The notes: a model not told the origin generated them from the sequence alone. Positions 1-9,066 are shown, numbered from the stretch's first letter. The stretch is DNA of 64,000 bases from Micavibrio_A sp964539025 (GCA_964539025.1 CAZIFA010000003.1:1-64000), one strand, 5' to 3'. A program made the numbers and translations.

Positions 1-1
1 G

Positions 2-715
2 GCAGGTATCGGCTTCACACTACAAAATGATCTGCTCATAATCACCGGTGCGCTGGTGGGATCATCCGGCGCCATCCTGTCTTACATCATGTGCAAAGGC
101 ATGAACCGCTCTTTCATCAACGTCGTACTCGGCGGCTTTGGCGGCGAAGCATCCGGCGGAATATCAACCGGTAAAGATTATTCAGACCGCCAAGCCAAGA
201 TCGGCGCGCCCGAAGACGCTGCCTTCATCATGCAGAACGCCTCGAAAGTCATTATCGTCCCCGGCTACGGCATGGCGGTATCGCAGGCTCAGCACGTCTT
301 GCGCGAAATGGCCGATGCGCTCAAACATGCGGGCGTGAATGTCAGCTACGCCATCCACCCCGTTGCGGGGCGCATGCCCGGTCATATGAACGTGCTTCTC
401 GCCGAAGCCAACGTTCCCTATGACGAAGTGTTCGAACTCGAAGATATCAACCGCGAATTTGCGCAGGCCGACGTCGCTTTCGTGATCGGCGCGAACGATA
501 TCACCAATCCCGCAGCGAAGAACGATTCCTCGTCGCCCATCTACGGCATGCCGGTTCTCGATGTTGAAAAAGCCAAGACCGTGTTCTTTATCAAACGTTC
601 TATGGGGTCTGGTTACGCCGGAATCGACAATCCGCTCTTCTACGCCGATAACACTTACATGCTGCTCGGCGACGCCAAGAAAGTGACCGAACAAGTCGTC
701 AAGGGCATGGAATAA
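2..715 (+). CDS. pntB: NAD(P) transhydrogenase beta subunit (C-terminal part)
   Basis: Proton-translocating transhydrogenase beta subunit, an inner-membrane enzyme that uses the proton gradient to move hydride from NADH to NADP+. The reading frame is open from base 2, so the gene starts before the window; the GTG at 56 is internal. The first ~35 codons encode the last membrane helices (LLIITGALVGSSGAILSYIM). Then comes the NADP-binding domain III with GYGMAVSQAQ, the GRMPGHMNVLLAEA stretch and the conserved GANDITNPAA and KRSMGSGYAG segments, all family hallmarks. The stop codon shares its last base with the ATG of the hydrolase gene that follows. pntA should lie just upstream, outside the window. 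Confidence 0.96.
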   Translation, partial: AGIGFTLQNDLLIITGALVGSSGAILSYIMCKGMNRSFINVVLGGFGGEASGGISTGKDYSDRQAKIGAPEDAAFIMQNASKVIIVPGYGMAVSQAQHVLREMADALKHAGVNVSYAIHPVAGRMPGHMNVLLAEANVPYDEVFELEDINREFAQADVAFVIGANDITNPAAKNDSSSPIYGMPVLDVEKAKTVFFIKRSMGSGYAGIDNPLFYADNTYMLLGDAKKVTEQVVKGME

Positions 716-1710
716 TGATTCCTGAACTACCATCCCGCTTCCTTGTCCCCGCAGGATGGATCACGCATTCTTTTACCAATGAAAAGACAGGGCACAGAAT
801 TCACTATGGCCGCGTCTATCCGCAAGGAAAACCGCCTTCCGCCGTTATCGTCTGCCTCGGCGGTTTAAGCGAATTTAGCGAAAAATATTTTGAGACCGCG
901 AACGACATGTTAAATCGCGGTTACGCCTTCTGGATTCTGGATTGGCAGTATCAGGGCCGCTCGGGCCGCCTTGCAAAATATCCACACCGCCGCCATTCCG
1001 ATGGATTCGATTCCGACATCGACGATCTTCGTAAATTCGTCGATGACTATATCTTGCCCGCCGCCGTGCATCCCGATGTAGGGCGCATCCCCCTCATCAT
1101 GCTCGGCCATTCGATGGGCGGAAATATCGGCCTGCGGTTTCTTGCACAATATCCCAAACGTTTCGATGCCGCAGCCTTCACCGCGCCGTTCCTTGGCATT
1201 CATAATTTTTCCGCCGGCATGAAACTATTCGCCTCCGCTGTTTCCTTCATCACTCCATTAATCGGTAAATCATACGTCCCCGGCGGCACCGGCTGGAAAG
1301 AGACTTTCCGCAAGAGCGATGGCACCGATAAATTCTCAACAGATCCCGTGCGCGATACGATTCATAATTTCTGGTCGAAAACGGATTCCGCGCTGCAGGT
1401 CGGACAGCCAACCTTCGGCTGGGTGATCGAAGCGCTGAAATCCTGCAAAATCCTCTCCCGCCCGCAAACGATGAACGCCATCCAGATTCCGGTTCTGATC
1501 GCCACTGCGGGACAGGACAAAATCGTCGATAACGACGCGATCCGCCACGCCGCAGCGCACCTGCCCAAAGGCCAACTGATTGAAATCAAAGGCGCGCACC
1601 ATGAAATCCTGATGGAACGCGATGAATACAGGGGCATATTTTTCAACGCCTTTGACAAAATGGTGGAACAGCATAAGATTGCCACCATCGAAAACGTAAA
1701 ACCGTTTTAG
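715..1710 (+). CDS. alpha/beta hydrolase, lysophospholipase/monoacylglycerol lipase-like
   Basis: A 331-residue alpha/beta-hydrolase of the serine lysophospholipase (Hydrolase_4) type. The nucleophile elbow is GHSMGG at residues 131-136 (Ser133). A strand-loop ending TAGQDKIVDN near residue 264 carries the likely acid, and KGAHHEILME near residue 296 the likely His. An oxyanion-side segment VCLGGLSE lies near residue 47, matching the usual HG motif position. No signal peptide is seen, so it is probably cytoplasmic and acts on a lipid or acyl ester; the substrate cannot be read from the sequence. The start codon overlaps the pntB stop by one base, suggesting translational coupling. Confidence 0.85.
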   Translation: MIPELPSRFLVPAGWITHSFTNEKTGHRIHYGRVYPQGKPPSAVIVCLGGLSEFSEKYFETANDMLNRGYAFWILDWQYQGRSGRLAKYPHRRHSDGFDSDIDDLRKFVDDYILPAAVHPDVGRIPLIMLGHSMGGNIGLRFLAQYPKRFDAAAFTAPFLGIHNFSAGMKLFASAVSFITPLIGKSYVPGGTGWKETFRKSDGTDKFSTDPVRDTIHNFWSKTDSALQVGQPTFGWVIEALKSCKILSRPQTMNAIQIPVLIATAGQDKIVDNDAIRHAAAHLPKGQLIEIKGAHHEILMERDEYRGIFFNAFDKMVEQHKIATIENVKPF

Positions 1711-1718
1711 GAGAAACC

Positions 1719-1943
1719 ATGCAAGGCTTCGTAAAAAATAAAGATCGTTTGAGCGACCGCATTCTTTTCGCGCTAGAACTGGCACTCTCGCAAAAAGACC
1801 TTGAACTATCCGAGGCGCTCAACAACGCGCTGGAACTTTCGATGACGCGCAACACAGGCGGCGGCGAATTTATCGAACGACGCGACTATCCTAAAGAAAT
1901 CGAAACCACTCTGGCTCAGCTTCGCGCTTTGAAACGCGCCTAA
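1719..1943 (+). CDS. small hypothetical protein (74 aa)
   Basis: Not recognised. It encodes a 74-residue, highly charged, probably helical soluble protein with two Leu/Ala-rich amphipathic stretches (RILFALELALSQ and LSEALNNALELSM) and an Arg/Lys-rich end. A good Shine-Dalgarno (AGGAGA, 5 bases before the ATG) and an 8-base gap after the hydrolase gene argue that it is expressed as the last gene of the pntB-hydrolase unit. Its TAA stop overlaps the stop of the convergent ligA gene. Composition resembles small helical adaptor-like proteins, but no function can be assigned. Confidence 0.6.
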   Translation: MQGFVKNKDRLSDRILFALELALSQKDLELSEALNNALELSMTRNTGGGEFIERRDYPKEIETTLAQLRALKRA

Positions 1944-4021
1944 CCGATCAGCTTCTTCCATTCCTCTTCGGACAACACCGCTACGCCTAGTTCCCGCGCG
2001 GCCTTCAGTTTCGATCCCGCATCCTCGCCCGCGACCACATAATCAGTTTTCTTCGAAACCGATCCAGCGACCTTCGCGCCAAGCCGTTCCGCATTCGCCT
2101 TCGCCTCCTGCCGCGTCAGCGTGACAAGCGTTCCGGTAAACACAACCGTCTTACCGGCCACGGAACTGTTCACCGCGCGGGGGCGTTCATAGGACAGAAT
2201 ATTCAATTCGGATTGCAGATCGTCTAATACTTCTTGGTTATGCTTTTCACCGAAAAAGGCGATTAAATCTTGTGCAACTGATGGACCAATATCCTCAATA
2301 TTAATCAGTTCGGCATAAAATAGGTTTTCCCCATCTACTTCTGGAGTTTTACCTTTTTGCAAATGATCTCTAAGTCTATCCCAAGTTTCATACGTGTATG
2401 CCAACTTTTTCGCCGTGGCCTCTCCTATTTGTCGGATACCTAAAGCGTATATAAAACGGTCCAGAGAAATCGTGCGACGGCTCTCAATGGATTCGAACAA
2501 ATTCTTCGCCGATAAATCGCCCCAACCTTCCCTCGCGCGTATCGGCGTGAGCGAACCCTTGTCATTCTTTTCCAGCCTGAAAATATCACCCGGCGTTTTT
2601 ATCAAGCCGTCTTCATAAAATTCCTCGACAATTTTTGCACCCAGCCCTTCTATATCGAACGCAAGGCGGCTGACAAAATGCTTCAACCGTTCCACCGCTT
2701 GCGCTTTGCAAATAAGCCCGCCCGTACAGCGACGAATAACTTCGCCTTCCTCACGAATGGCTTGCGATCCACACACAGGACATTTGTGAGGAAATACAAA
2801 TCTTTCAGCGTTTTTATTTCTCTTTTCCGGTACAAAACCCAGCACCTGCGGAATCACATCGCCTGCGCGTTGTATAATCACATGATCGCCGATACGAATA
2901 TCCTTGCGCTCGATCTCATCTTCGTTATGCAGCGTCGCATTGGAAACAACCACACCACCGACAGTCACAGGCTCCAGCCGCGCCACGGGCGTAAGCGATC
3001 CGGTGCGCCCCACCTGAATATCGATATTTTTTAAAATCGTCACGGCTTTTTCCGCCGGGAATTTATGCGCCGTCGCCCAGCGTGGCGAACGGGACACAAA
3101 GCCCAAACGCTCCTGCAACGCAAGATCATTGACCTTGTATACAACACCGTCGATGTCGTAATCGAGATCGGGCCGCAGAACCATGACCTTATTATAATAC
3201 TCCATCATCTCCGCCGCACCCGTGCACAGCGCATACGGTTCGGCTTCCACAAAACCCCATGACGCCAGTTTTTGCCTGATGCCCCATTGCGTATCTGAAA
3301 TCGCTGCACTGAATTCGCCCAACGCATAACCAAAAAAATGCAGCGGGCGTTGTGCCGTGATCGATGAATCGAGTTGCCGTACACTTCCCGCAGCCGCGTT
3401 GCGCGGATTGGCAAAAATTTGCCTTCCCGCCTCTTCCTGCCGCTTATTCAGCGCTATAAAATCATCGCGGCGCATGTAAATTTCACCGCGCACCTCCAGA
3501 ACATCCGGAACATCTTTGGGCAATATTTTCGGAATATCGCCGATATGTTGTACGTTGGCGGTAATATCTTCTCCTTCGAATCCATCTCCGCGCGTCGCAG
3601 CCTGAACAAGCTTTCCCTTTTCATACCGCAATGAGCAGGACAATCCGTCAATCTTCGGTTCAGCCACCAGTGCTATATCGCCCGAAACATTCAAGAACCG
3701 TCGTAGTTTCTCGATGAAGTCATCTAAATCTTCTTTACTAAAGATGTTGGACAAAGAAAGCATCGAGATTGAATGTTTTACTTTTTTGAATCCTTTGGAC
3801 GGTGCCGCCCCAACTTTGGCGCTTTGCTCGTTTATAAGATCGGGAAATTCAGCCTCTATCTTTTCGAGTTCCTGACGCAACTTGTCATACGCGGCATCTG
3901 AAATTTCAGGATCATCCTTGCCATGATACAATTCATCATGCCGCGCGATTTCCTTGATCAGTTTCTTGTGACGGGCACGGGCATCCTCGGCTGACATATC
4001 GAACAATGCTTTGGTCATCAT
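1940..4021 (-). CDS. ligA: NAD+-dependent DNA ligase
   Basis: Seals nicks in replication and repair using NAD+. The open frame extends to 4105, but those extra codons lie inside recN and are basic shadow sequence. The ATG at 4021, one base after the recN stop, gives MMTKALFDMSAEDA and a 693-residue protein, close to the usual 670-700. The domain Ia region with HDELYHGKDDPEISDAAYDKL is present. The adenylated Lys is in EPKIDGLSCSLR (about residue 123). A four-Cys zinc finger (CPVCGS...CTGGLIC), helix-hairpin-helix repeats (DIEGLGAKIVEE, ALGIRQIGEATAKKL, DIGPSVA) and a C-terminal BRCT domain (KTVVFTGTL...SKKTDYVVAGEDAGSK) follow in order. It ends the recN-ligA unit and converges on the 74-aa gene. 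Confidence 0.97.
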   Translation of the reverse strand: MMTKALFDMSAEDARARHKKLIKEIARHDELYHGKDDPEISDAAYDKLRQELEKIEAEFPDLINEQSAKVGAAPSKGFKKVKHSISMLSLSNIFSKEDLDDFIEKLRRFLNVSGDIALVAEPKIDGLSCSLRYEKGKLVQAATRGDGFEGEDITANVQHIGDIPKILPKDVPDVLEVRGEIYMRRDDFIALNKRQEEAGRQIFANPRNAAAGSVRQLDSSITAQRPLHFFGYALGEFSAAISDTQWGIRQKLASWGFVEAEPYALCTGAAEMMEYYNKVMVLRPDLDYDIDGVVYKVNDLALQERLGFVSRSPRWATAHKFPAEKAVTILKNIDIQVGRTGSLTPVARLEPVTVGGVVVSNATLHNEDEIERKDIRIGDHVIIQRAGDVIPQVLGFVPEKRNKNAERFVFPHKCPVCGSQAIREEGEVIRRCTGGLICKAQAVERLKHFVSRLAFDIEGLGAKIVEEFYEDGLIKTPGDIFRLEKNDKGSLTPIRAREGWGDLSAKNLFESIESRRTISLDRFIYALGIRQIGEATAKKLAYTYETWDRLRDHLQKGKTPEVDGENLFYAELINIEDIGPSVAQDLIAFFGEKHNQEVLDDLQSELNILSYERPRAVNSSVAGKTVVFTGTLVTLTRQEAKANAERLGAKVAGSVSKKTDYVVAGEDAGSKLKAARELGVAVLSEEEWKKLIG

Positions 4022-4022
4022 A

Positions 4023-5672
4023 CTATGCCGCACTCTTTTCAAGAAGCTTCGCCGCCTGCGCCCGTGCTTCCTTGGTGATTTCCGCGCCGGATAGCATCCG
4101 AGCAATTTCTTCGGTCCGCTCGTTGTTATTCGATAACGGCAGGATTTTGGTTGTCGGGTTGGTTTTGCCTGTCTTCATCACAATCGCATGATGCGAAGAC
4201 CGCGCCGCGACCTGCGGTGAGTGTGTTACCACCAATATCTGCCGCTGCTTTGACAATCTCGCCAGACGTTCACCCACCGCATCCGCCGTTGCGCCGCCGA
4301 TACCGCTGTCGACTTCGTCGAACACCAATGTCTGCGCCGTACCGGTTTCTGCCAAAACTACTTTAAGCGCCAACATGAAACGCGCCATCTCACCGCCAGA
4401 GGCAATCTTGTTCAACGGTCCAGCGCTCGCGCCGGGATTGGTCGCGACAAGGAACTGCACGCGGTCCATGCCTTCCGGTCCCCAGTCAATTTCATCCATT
4501 GTTTCGACATGGGTTTCAAAGCGGGCCTTGTCCAATTTCAACGGCCCCAATTCCTTTGCCACCAGTTTATCAAGCGCCTTCGCAGCGCTAGTACGTTTAC
4601 TAGAAAGCCCCTGCGCCTTGCTTTCATATTCTTTGCGTGCCTTGATCAGTGTCTTTTCCAACTCCGCAATCGTGTCACTTTCTCCAACGATCCCTTGTAG
4701 CAGTCTATCAATCTCATTGCGCTTGACAGGCAGATCATCGATAGAACACGCATGTTTGCGTGCCTGCGCTTTGAGCGCAAACAGACGGTCGTCAATTTCA
4801 GTCAGGGAATATTCACTGTCTTCCAGTGATGCCAGCAATGAATCGATCCCAGCAGATACTTCCTGCAATTCAGCCATCGTACGGTCCAACGCCTTCGCCG
4901 TTTCGCTGCCACCCTCTCCCGCTTTTTCCAAGGCCTTCCACACAGCGTTCAAATTGCTTGTCGCCTGCTCGCTGCTTTTCTGCGCCGTGGCATAGCTTTC
5001 AATATATTGCTCGCGTTTCATCAGGCGCGTGCGAAGGCTAGTCAGTTTTTCTTCCTCGCCGTCTTTGGGCGATAAATCATCGAGTTGATCCAGCGCGGCA
5101 CGCAGATAGGTTTCTTCCGCCCGCGCGCGTTCCATATCGGCCTTACGCTGTTCCAATATTTCCCGCGCACTCTTCCATTCGTTCCAGTTTTCACGTAATG
5201 CGGATATCTCCTTATCCACGCCTGCATACTCATCGAGGAGCCCGCGATGCACACGTGGATTGAGCAGCGTTTGCGTATCGAATTGCCCGTGGATTTCCAC
5301 CAGCATCTCACCCGCCTGTTTTAGTAACGTTACGCTCACCGGATGATCGTTGATAAAGGCGCGGGATTTTCCGTCCTGCGCCACGCTGCGGCGAAGGATG
5401 ATGGAACCATCGGCATCGATACCCTGTTCTTTCAGAAATGTGAAAACCGGATGTGTGGCAGGAAGGTCGAATTCCGCACTGACGGTTGCGGTTTCCTCTC
5501 CCTTGCGGACAAGACCACTTTCGGATCGCGCACCGAGCGCTAGGCCCAGTGAATCCAGCAAGATGGATTTACCTGCGCCAGTTTCACCTGTGAGCGCACA
5601 CAGGCCTTTTTCGAACTGGATGAACAGATGGTCGATCAGCACCACATTCTTGATTGTCAGGCCGGCGAGCAT
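4023..5672 (-). CDS. recN: DNA repair protein RecN
   Basis: SMC-like ATPase acting in double-strand break repair. The 549-residue length matches the family. The N-terminal half-nucleotidase has Walker A GETGAGKS near residue 30. A long charged coiled-coil middle is interrupted by a short loop, and the C-terminal half has the ABC signature region (NKIASGGEMARFMLALK), Walker B (TLVFDEVDSGIGG) and the VVTHSPQVAA switch His. The start MLAGLTIKNVVLIDHL is the typical RecN beginning. It lies 21 bp after bamD and 1 bp before ligA, the usual alphaproteobacterial order. Confidence 0.97.
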   Translation of the reverse strand: MLAGLTIKNVVLIDHLFIQFEKGLCALTGETGAGKSILLDSLGLALGARSESGLVRKGEETATVSAEFDLPATHPVFTFLKEQGIDADGSIILRRSVAQDGKSRAFINDHPVSVTLLKQAGEMLVEIHGQFDTQTLLNPRVHRGLLDEYAGVDKEISALRENWNEWKSAREILEQRKADMERARAEETYLRAALDQLDDLSPKDGEEEKLTSLRTRLMKREQYIESYATAQKSSEQATSNLNAVWKALEKAGEGGSETAKALDRTMAELQEVSAGIDSLLASLEDSEYSLTEIDDRLFALKAQARKHACSIDDLPVKRNEIDRLLQGIVGESDTIAELEKTLIKARKEYESKAQGLSSKRTSAAKALDKLVAKELGPLKLDKARFETHVETMDEIDWGPEGMDRVQFLVATNPGASAGPLNKIASGGEMARFMLALKVVLAETGTAQTLVFDEVDSGIGGATADAVGERLARLSKQRQILVVTHSPQVAARSSHHAIVMKTGKTNPTTKILPLSNNNERTEEIARMLSGAEITKEARAQAAKLLEKSAA

Positions 5673-5693
5673 AGCGTCACCCTCCTTGGGCCA

Positions 5694-6512
5694 TCAATCC
5701 GCGCGGAACAAGGAATCGATCGTTTTATCCATGAAGGACCGGCCTTCGAATACTTCCTTGCGGCGGTTGGGATCAATAATCTTGTAAGTGTCTTCGTACC
5801 ATTTCGAGCCCGGATAGTTGTATCCGAGAACGGCGGCGACGCGTTCGGCTTCGGTGTAAAGGCCGAGCGAGAGGTAGCATTCGACGAGGCGGTGTAGCGC
5901 TTCGGGCACGTGCGTCGTGGTTTGGTAATCCTTCACAACAGAGCGGAAACGATTGATGGCTGCGTTGGTTTCACTGCGGTTGAGATAGTAGCGACCGATT
6001 TCCATCTGCTTGCCCGCTAAGTGGTCGTTGGTTAAGTCCATTTTCAGTTTGGCGTCGCGGGCATATTTGGAATCGGGGAAGCGTTGTATCAGCGTGTCGA
6101 ACGCTTCGAGCGCCTGTTGCGTTATACCCTGATCGCGCGCGACATCGGAGATCTGTTCATAGTATGCCAGCGCCTTCAGGTAGTAAGCATAGTCGATATC
6201 TTCGGAACCCGGATGCAATTCGATGAAGCGATCGAGCGCGAGAATGGCATCGTCGTAGCTATCACCCTGATAGGCGGAGTACGCGGCCATGAGCTGCGCC
6301 TTTGTCGCCCATTGAGAGTACGGATGCTGGCGTTCCACTTCCTCGAACAGTCGGGTCGCTTCGGGATAGTTGCCTTCTTTCATCGCTGCTTGCGCGCCGT
6401 TGTAGAGTTCCTCAACGGGTTTTTCTTCCTGCACCGATTTGTCCTTGTCATCGGAGGAACAGGCGGTCAGGAGGGTTAGGCAAAGGGCAGCGGTGAGGAG
6501 GTTCTTCAACAT
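5694..6512 (-). CDS. bamD: outer membrane assembly lipoprotein BamD (ComL)
   Basis: Lipoprotein of the BAM complex that inserts beta-barrel proteins into the outer membrane. The N-terminus MLKNLLTAALCLTLLTACSS is a lipoprotein signal with the acylated Cys in LTAC (about residue 18). The remainder consists of TPR repeats with family phrases such as LYNGAQAAMKEGNYPEATRLFEEVERQHPYS (first repeat region) and RFPDSKYARDAKLKM. At 272 residues it is close to the E. coli protein (245). It sits between lpxC and recN, as in other alphaproteobacteria. The beta-barrels it could assemble include the secretin encoded at 56-58 kb. Confidence 0.95.
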   Translation of the reverse strand: MLKNLLTAALCLTLLTACSSDDKDKSVQEEKPVEELYNGAQAAMKEGNYPEATRLFEEVERQHPYSQWATKAQLMAAYSAYQGDSYDDAILALDRFIELHPGSEDIDYAYYLKALAYYEQISDVARDQGITQQALEAFDTLIQRFPDSKYARDAKLKMDLTNDHLAGKQMEIGRYYLNRSETNAAINRFRSVVKDYQTTTHVPEALHRLVECYLSLGLYTEAERVAAVLGYNYPGSKWYEDTYKIIDPNRRKEVFEGRSFMDKTIDSLFRAD

Positions 6513-6553
6513 GCTCTATTCATAACCCGCCCGGCCCCTGCTGAAAAGGGGGT

Positions 6554-7480
6554 TTAATGAATCGATACCGGGGTGGCCGCGCCCATGGGCGTATAGATGG
6601 CGGCTTCGGTTTCGGCGATATCGACATACATATCGACGGGCGCCCAGTTCGAAGGATCGGCAAACAGGGCGTGCAAGATGGCGTTGTTCAGTGCGTGTCC
6701 GGCCTTAAAGCCTTCGTAAGCGCCCAAAATCGGACCGCCAGCCAGATACAGATCGCCGACAGCGTCCAGAATCTTATGGCGGATGAATTCATCCGAGCAG
6801 CGCAGACCTTCGGGGTTCATGACACCGTTATCATCGAGGATGATGGCATTCTCCAACGAACCGCCCAGACCAAGGCCAGCGGCGCGAAGCATTTCGGCCT
6901 CTTTCAAGAAACCGAAGGTGCGGCAATCGGATACGTCGTGACGGAAGTTGCCGTTGACGAGTTTGAGGGTAAAATCCTGTACGCCGATATCGGCATGGGA
7001 GAATTCGATGCGGCCAGCAAACAGCGGCACGTTGGATGGCGAGAGGCGAACCATTTTATCGCCGTCTTTTACAATGACTTCTTTGAGGATTTTTATAGCG
7101 CGGCGCGGCGTGGATTGCGCCTGCAGGCCGACAACATCGATAGCGTCGATAAAGGGTTTGGAGGAGCCGTCCATGACAGGGACTTCGCCAGCGTCAATTT
7201 CAACGAGCGCGTTGTCTATGCCAAGGCCACGCAAAGCGGCCATCAGATGTTCGATGGTGCCGACGCGCGCGCCATGTTCATTGGCGATGAGGGTGCACAG
7301 GCGTGTGTCAACGACGCGGTCGAACTTCGCGGGGATGATATTCTTTCCCTCTTCCATGTCGATGCGTTTGAATACGATGCCATGATCTGTGGCAGCGGGA
7401 CGCAGACGCAGGTTTACGGTCTTGCCGGAGTGAAGGCCTATACCGCTCATTTCAACTATGTCTTTTAAGGTGTGCTGCAT
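6554..7480 (-). CDS. lpxC: UDP-3-O-acyl-N-acetylglucosamine deacetylase
   Basis: Zinc deacetylase, the committed step of lipid A synthesis. From the ATG at 7480 the protein is 308 residues and begins MQHTLKDIVEMSGIGLHSGK, the normal LpxC N-terminus. Zinc ligands appear in TIEHLMAALRGLGIDNA (first His) and RHKILDAVGDLYLAGG (His and Asp); the late catalytic His is in KAGHALNNAI. The reading frame does not stop upstream: it continues in phase through 167 more codons (7481-7981), described separately, so the protein may be made as a 475-residue fusion. AAGAG sits just before the 7480 ATG, a usable but very close Shine-Dalgarno. Confidence 0.93.
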   Translation of the reverse strand: MQHTLKDIVEMSGIGLHSGKTVNLRLRPAATDHGIVFKRIDMEEGKNIIPAKFDRVVDTRLCTLIANEHGARVGTIEHLMAALRGLGIDNALVEIDAGEVPVMDGSSKPFIDAIDVVGLQAQSTPRRAIKILKEVIVKDGDKMVRLSPSNVPLFAGRIEFSHADIGVQDFTLKLVNGNFRHDVSDCRTFGFLKEAEMLRAAGLGLGGSLENAIILDDNGVMNPEGLRCSDEFIRHKILDAVGDLYLAGGPILGAYEGFKAGHALNNAILHALFADPSNWAPVDMYVDIAETEAAIYTPMGAATPVSIH

Positions 7481-7981
7481 GGCTCTTAATATAAGAGGCC
7501 CCGCCATACCCCTCAAATCACTGATTGTTGCCGACTGTAACATGTCCTTTTTCCGGCGGATTTTGGCCAGATCGGCGCGTAAAACGGCCAAAAGCCGTTG
7601 TTCCACCATATCCGCCTCTTTTATGACGTATGAGGCAAAAGGCCGATAGTCCATACCAAGCCACATCATGCGCGCGACCAGATTCATATGGCGGATATTC
7701 CGGGAATGAAATTTCAGGACAGCGTTCATGTCGCGGTACGGATCACCGCCTTTCCACGCGTTGGCGGATGAGCGGGCCCGTCCGGCCTCGGTTTTCGGAC
7801 CGGTGGCGTGGTTCCATGGCTTAATGGATTGAATTAAATGGGATTTTTGAGCGCGTTTTTCAGGAGTCCAGCGGCGGTGATAGGCTTGCGCCATTTCACG
7901 TAATCTGGATTCACTCAGTTCGTTTGCGTGGTTTTTTGCGTGAGAGAGGCGGTCTTGGTCAGGATTAACCAAATTTGTCAT
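7481..7981 (-). CDS. in-frame N-terminal extension of lpxC, or a separate gene that lost its stop
   Basis: A 167-codon segment directly in phase with lpxC and without an intervening stop. It encodes a basic protein with RRWTPEKRAQKSHLIQSIKP followed by PW-H-TGPKTEAGRARSSANAWKGG (residues 36-80). From memory this pattern recurs in short hypothetical proteins of alphaproteobacteria, where it is normally a free-standing protein of unknown role. The C-terminal part is helical (MVEQRLLAVLRADLAKIRRKK). The start is uncertain: the ATG at 7981 abuts a palindromic repeat, and the ATG at 7894 begins just before the motif. Either a real fusion to LpxC or an upstream gene read through into it; the conserved LpxC start makes two proteins possible. 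Confidence 0.55.
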
Positions 7982-8050
7982 GCCCGCCTTGTGCGGGCAG
8001 CCGGTTTGCCGGATCCCCGCCGTTAGCGCAGGACCGCGGGGATGACACCG
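7978..8050. repeat. palindromic intergenic repeat upstream of the lpxC extension
   Basis: Compound palindrome: tgcccgccttgtgcgggca forms one hairpin, and gatccccgcc...ggcggggatga-like arms (atccccgccgttagcgcaggaccgcggggat) form another. It opens with the gtcat and closes with the gatgac typical of the repeats scattered through this window. The likely ATG at 7981 lies at its edge. Confidence 0.6.
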
Positions 8051-8156
8051 TGGTGGGTTTTGTGGGGCTGTGTCTGGGCGGCGGATGAAATCATTGCCTA
8101 ATATAGGATATTATTCCCAGTTTGTCAAGTGTTGGACATAATCATTATTTTTTGTT

Positions 8157-8786
8157 ATGCCTTTGGTTATGTCTTATGCGCCTGAAATATTGATATCCAA
8201 AGACCGTGAAGTTCTGCGGCAAATACGCAGCCCGTTCACGAACGCCGTCTGTTGGGAAATACCCGGCGAGGAAGCAGAGACGCTGGCCGAACATGCAAAA
8301 ATTTGCGATGCATTTTACAAAGATAATTTTTTCAGAAGGCATCAAGGGATACAACTTTCGCCCGAAGTCGTCATCGCCGAAAACGCCTTGCGCAACTTCA
8401 CTGAAAATCTATCACCGTGGATTGATGGCATTGTATCCCCCATCGCCCGATATCCGGAAACCTCTCGCCCATTCCTCGAACATTATAAAAAAGCGGGCAC
8501 CACATATAGCCACGTCGCCGAAGCGCATATCGATCTCCATCTTGTAAAAGCGTTTTATTCTTTCAACGACCACATGCAATCAACCAGTTGTATTCCACGC
8601 GAATATGCAGGCAAACGCAGTGTATCTGGTACAGATTATCGATGGGCGGATGAGAGTAAGGCCATTGCCTTTCCTGGCATGTCCGTGTCGATCATCGATA
8701 TAGGAAGACAGGTACATTTTGCGCCCGTCAGCATACCATCCGAGCGCGGACGCATCCTACACCACAAGACATATCAATACACGTAA
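8157..8786 (+). CDS. hypothetical protein (209 aa)
   Basis: Not firmly recognised. A 209-residue protein without signal peptide or membrane segment, on the opposite strand to its dcw neighbours. The N-terminal half is helical and acidic. The second half has HIDLHLVKAFYSFN, YRWADESKAIAFPGMSVSIIDIGRQVHFAP and ends SERGRILHHKTYQYT, which reads like a small beta-barrel with several His residues. The layout is loosely reminiscent of DUF1826-type proteins, but that is a weak impression. ATGs at 8157 and 8169 are both possible starts; neither has a clear Shine-Dalgarno. It is bounded on both sides by palindromic repeats, which suggests it was inserted into this locus. Confidence 0.55.
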   Translation: MPLVMSYAPEILISKDREVLRQIRSPFTNAVCWEIPGEEAETLAEHAKICDAFYKDNFFRRHQGIQLSPEVVIAENALRNFTENLSPWIDGIVSPIARYPETSRPFLEHYKKAGTTYSHVAEAHIDLHLVKAFYSFNDHMQSTSCIPREYAGKRSVSGTDYRWADESKAIAFPGMSVSIIDIGRQVHFAPVSIPSERGRILHHKTYQYT

Positions 8787-8794
8787 GCAGAATT

Positions 8795-8816
8795 GAATCG
8801 CAAAGACGCGAAGCTT
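8795..8816. repeat. family A repeat end, solitary
   Basis: gaatcgcaaagacgcgaag, a truncated copy of the sequence that forms the inverted ends of the GxxExxY element at 40626-41068. It lies just after the stop of the 209-aa gene. Confidence 0.6.
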
Positions 8817-8854
8817 TTCTTTTTATAAAGTCAGCATCGCGAGCGTTTGAATAT

Positions 8855-8943
8855 TTATTTCACCACGAAGACACTAAGGACACGAAGTTACACAAAGTCT
8901 TTGTGATTCTTTGAGACCTTCGTGTCATTGTGGTGAAATAAAA
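8855..8943. repeat. family B palindromic repeat, copy 1
   Basis: Long imperfect inverted repeat: left arm caccacgaagacactaagg..., right arm ctttgtgattcttt...cattgtggtg. Four more copies occur at 12650, 20393, 31797 and 34568. It is followed by tgcctgcggcgc, a tail shared with copies 4 and 5 and with the family A pair at 18.7 kb. Confidence 0.8.
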
Positions 8944-8979
8944 ATGCCTGCGGCGCTGGGGATTTAACATTCTAACACT

Positions 8980-9066
8980 GTCATCCCGACCGAAGCGAAG
9001 CGTAGTGGAGGGATCTTTGGCCTATCCGTTCTGCCAAAGGTCCCTCGGCTTCGCTCGGGATGACAG
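8980..9066. repeat. family C-like palindromic repeat
   Basis: Inverted repeat starting gtcatcccgaccgaagcg and ending ttcgctcgggatgacag, with inner arms gggatctttgg and ccaaaggtccc. It belongs to the broad class of gtcat...atgac elements that also includes the in-frame copies inside murB. Together with the neighbouring repeats and terminator it fills the 457-bp gap between the 209-aa gene and ftsZ. Confidence 0.75.

Noticed and set aside
1336..1785. Minus-strand open frames over the alpha/beta hydrolase gene
   Set aside because: They lie opposite a gene with clear catalytic motifs and encode no recognisable protein.
6557..7468. 303-codon plus-strand frame opposite lpxC
   Set aside because: Mirror of the lpxC coding strand caused by codon bias; LpxC motifs on the other strand are unambiguous.
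8157..8786. Firm assignment of the 209-aa protein to DUF1826
   Set aside because: Only a loose resemblance in the C-terminal half; I kept it as hypothetical.
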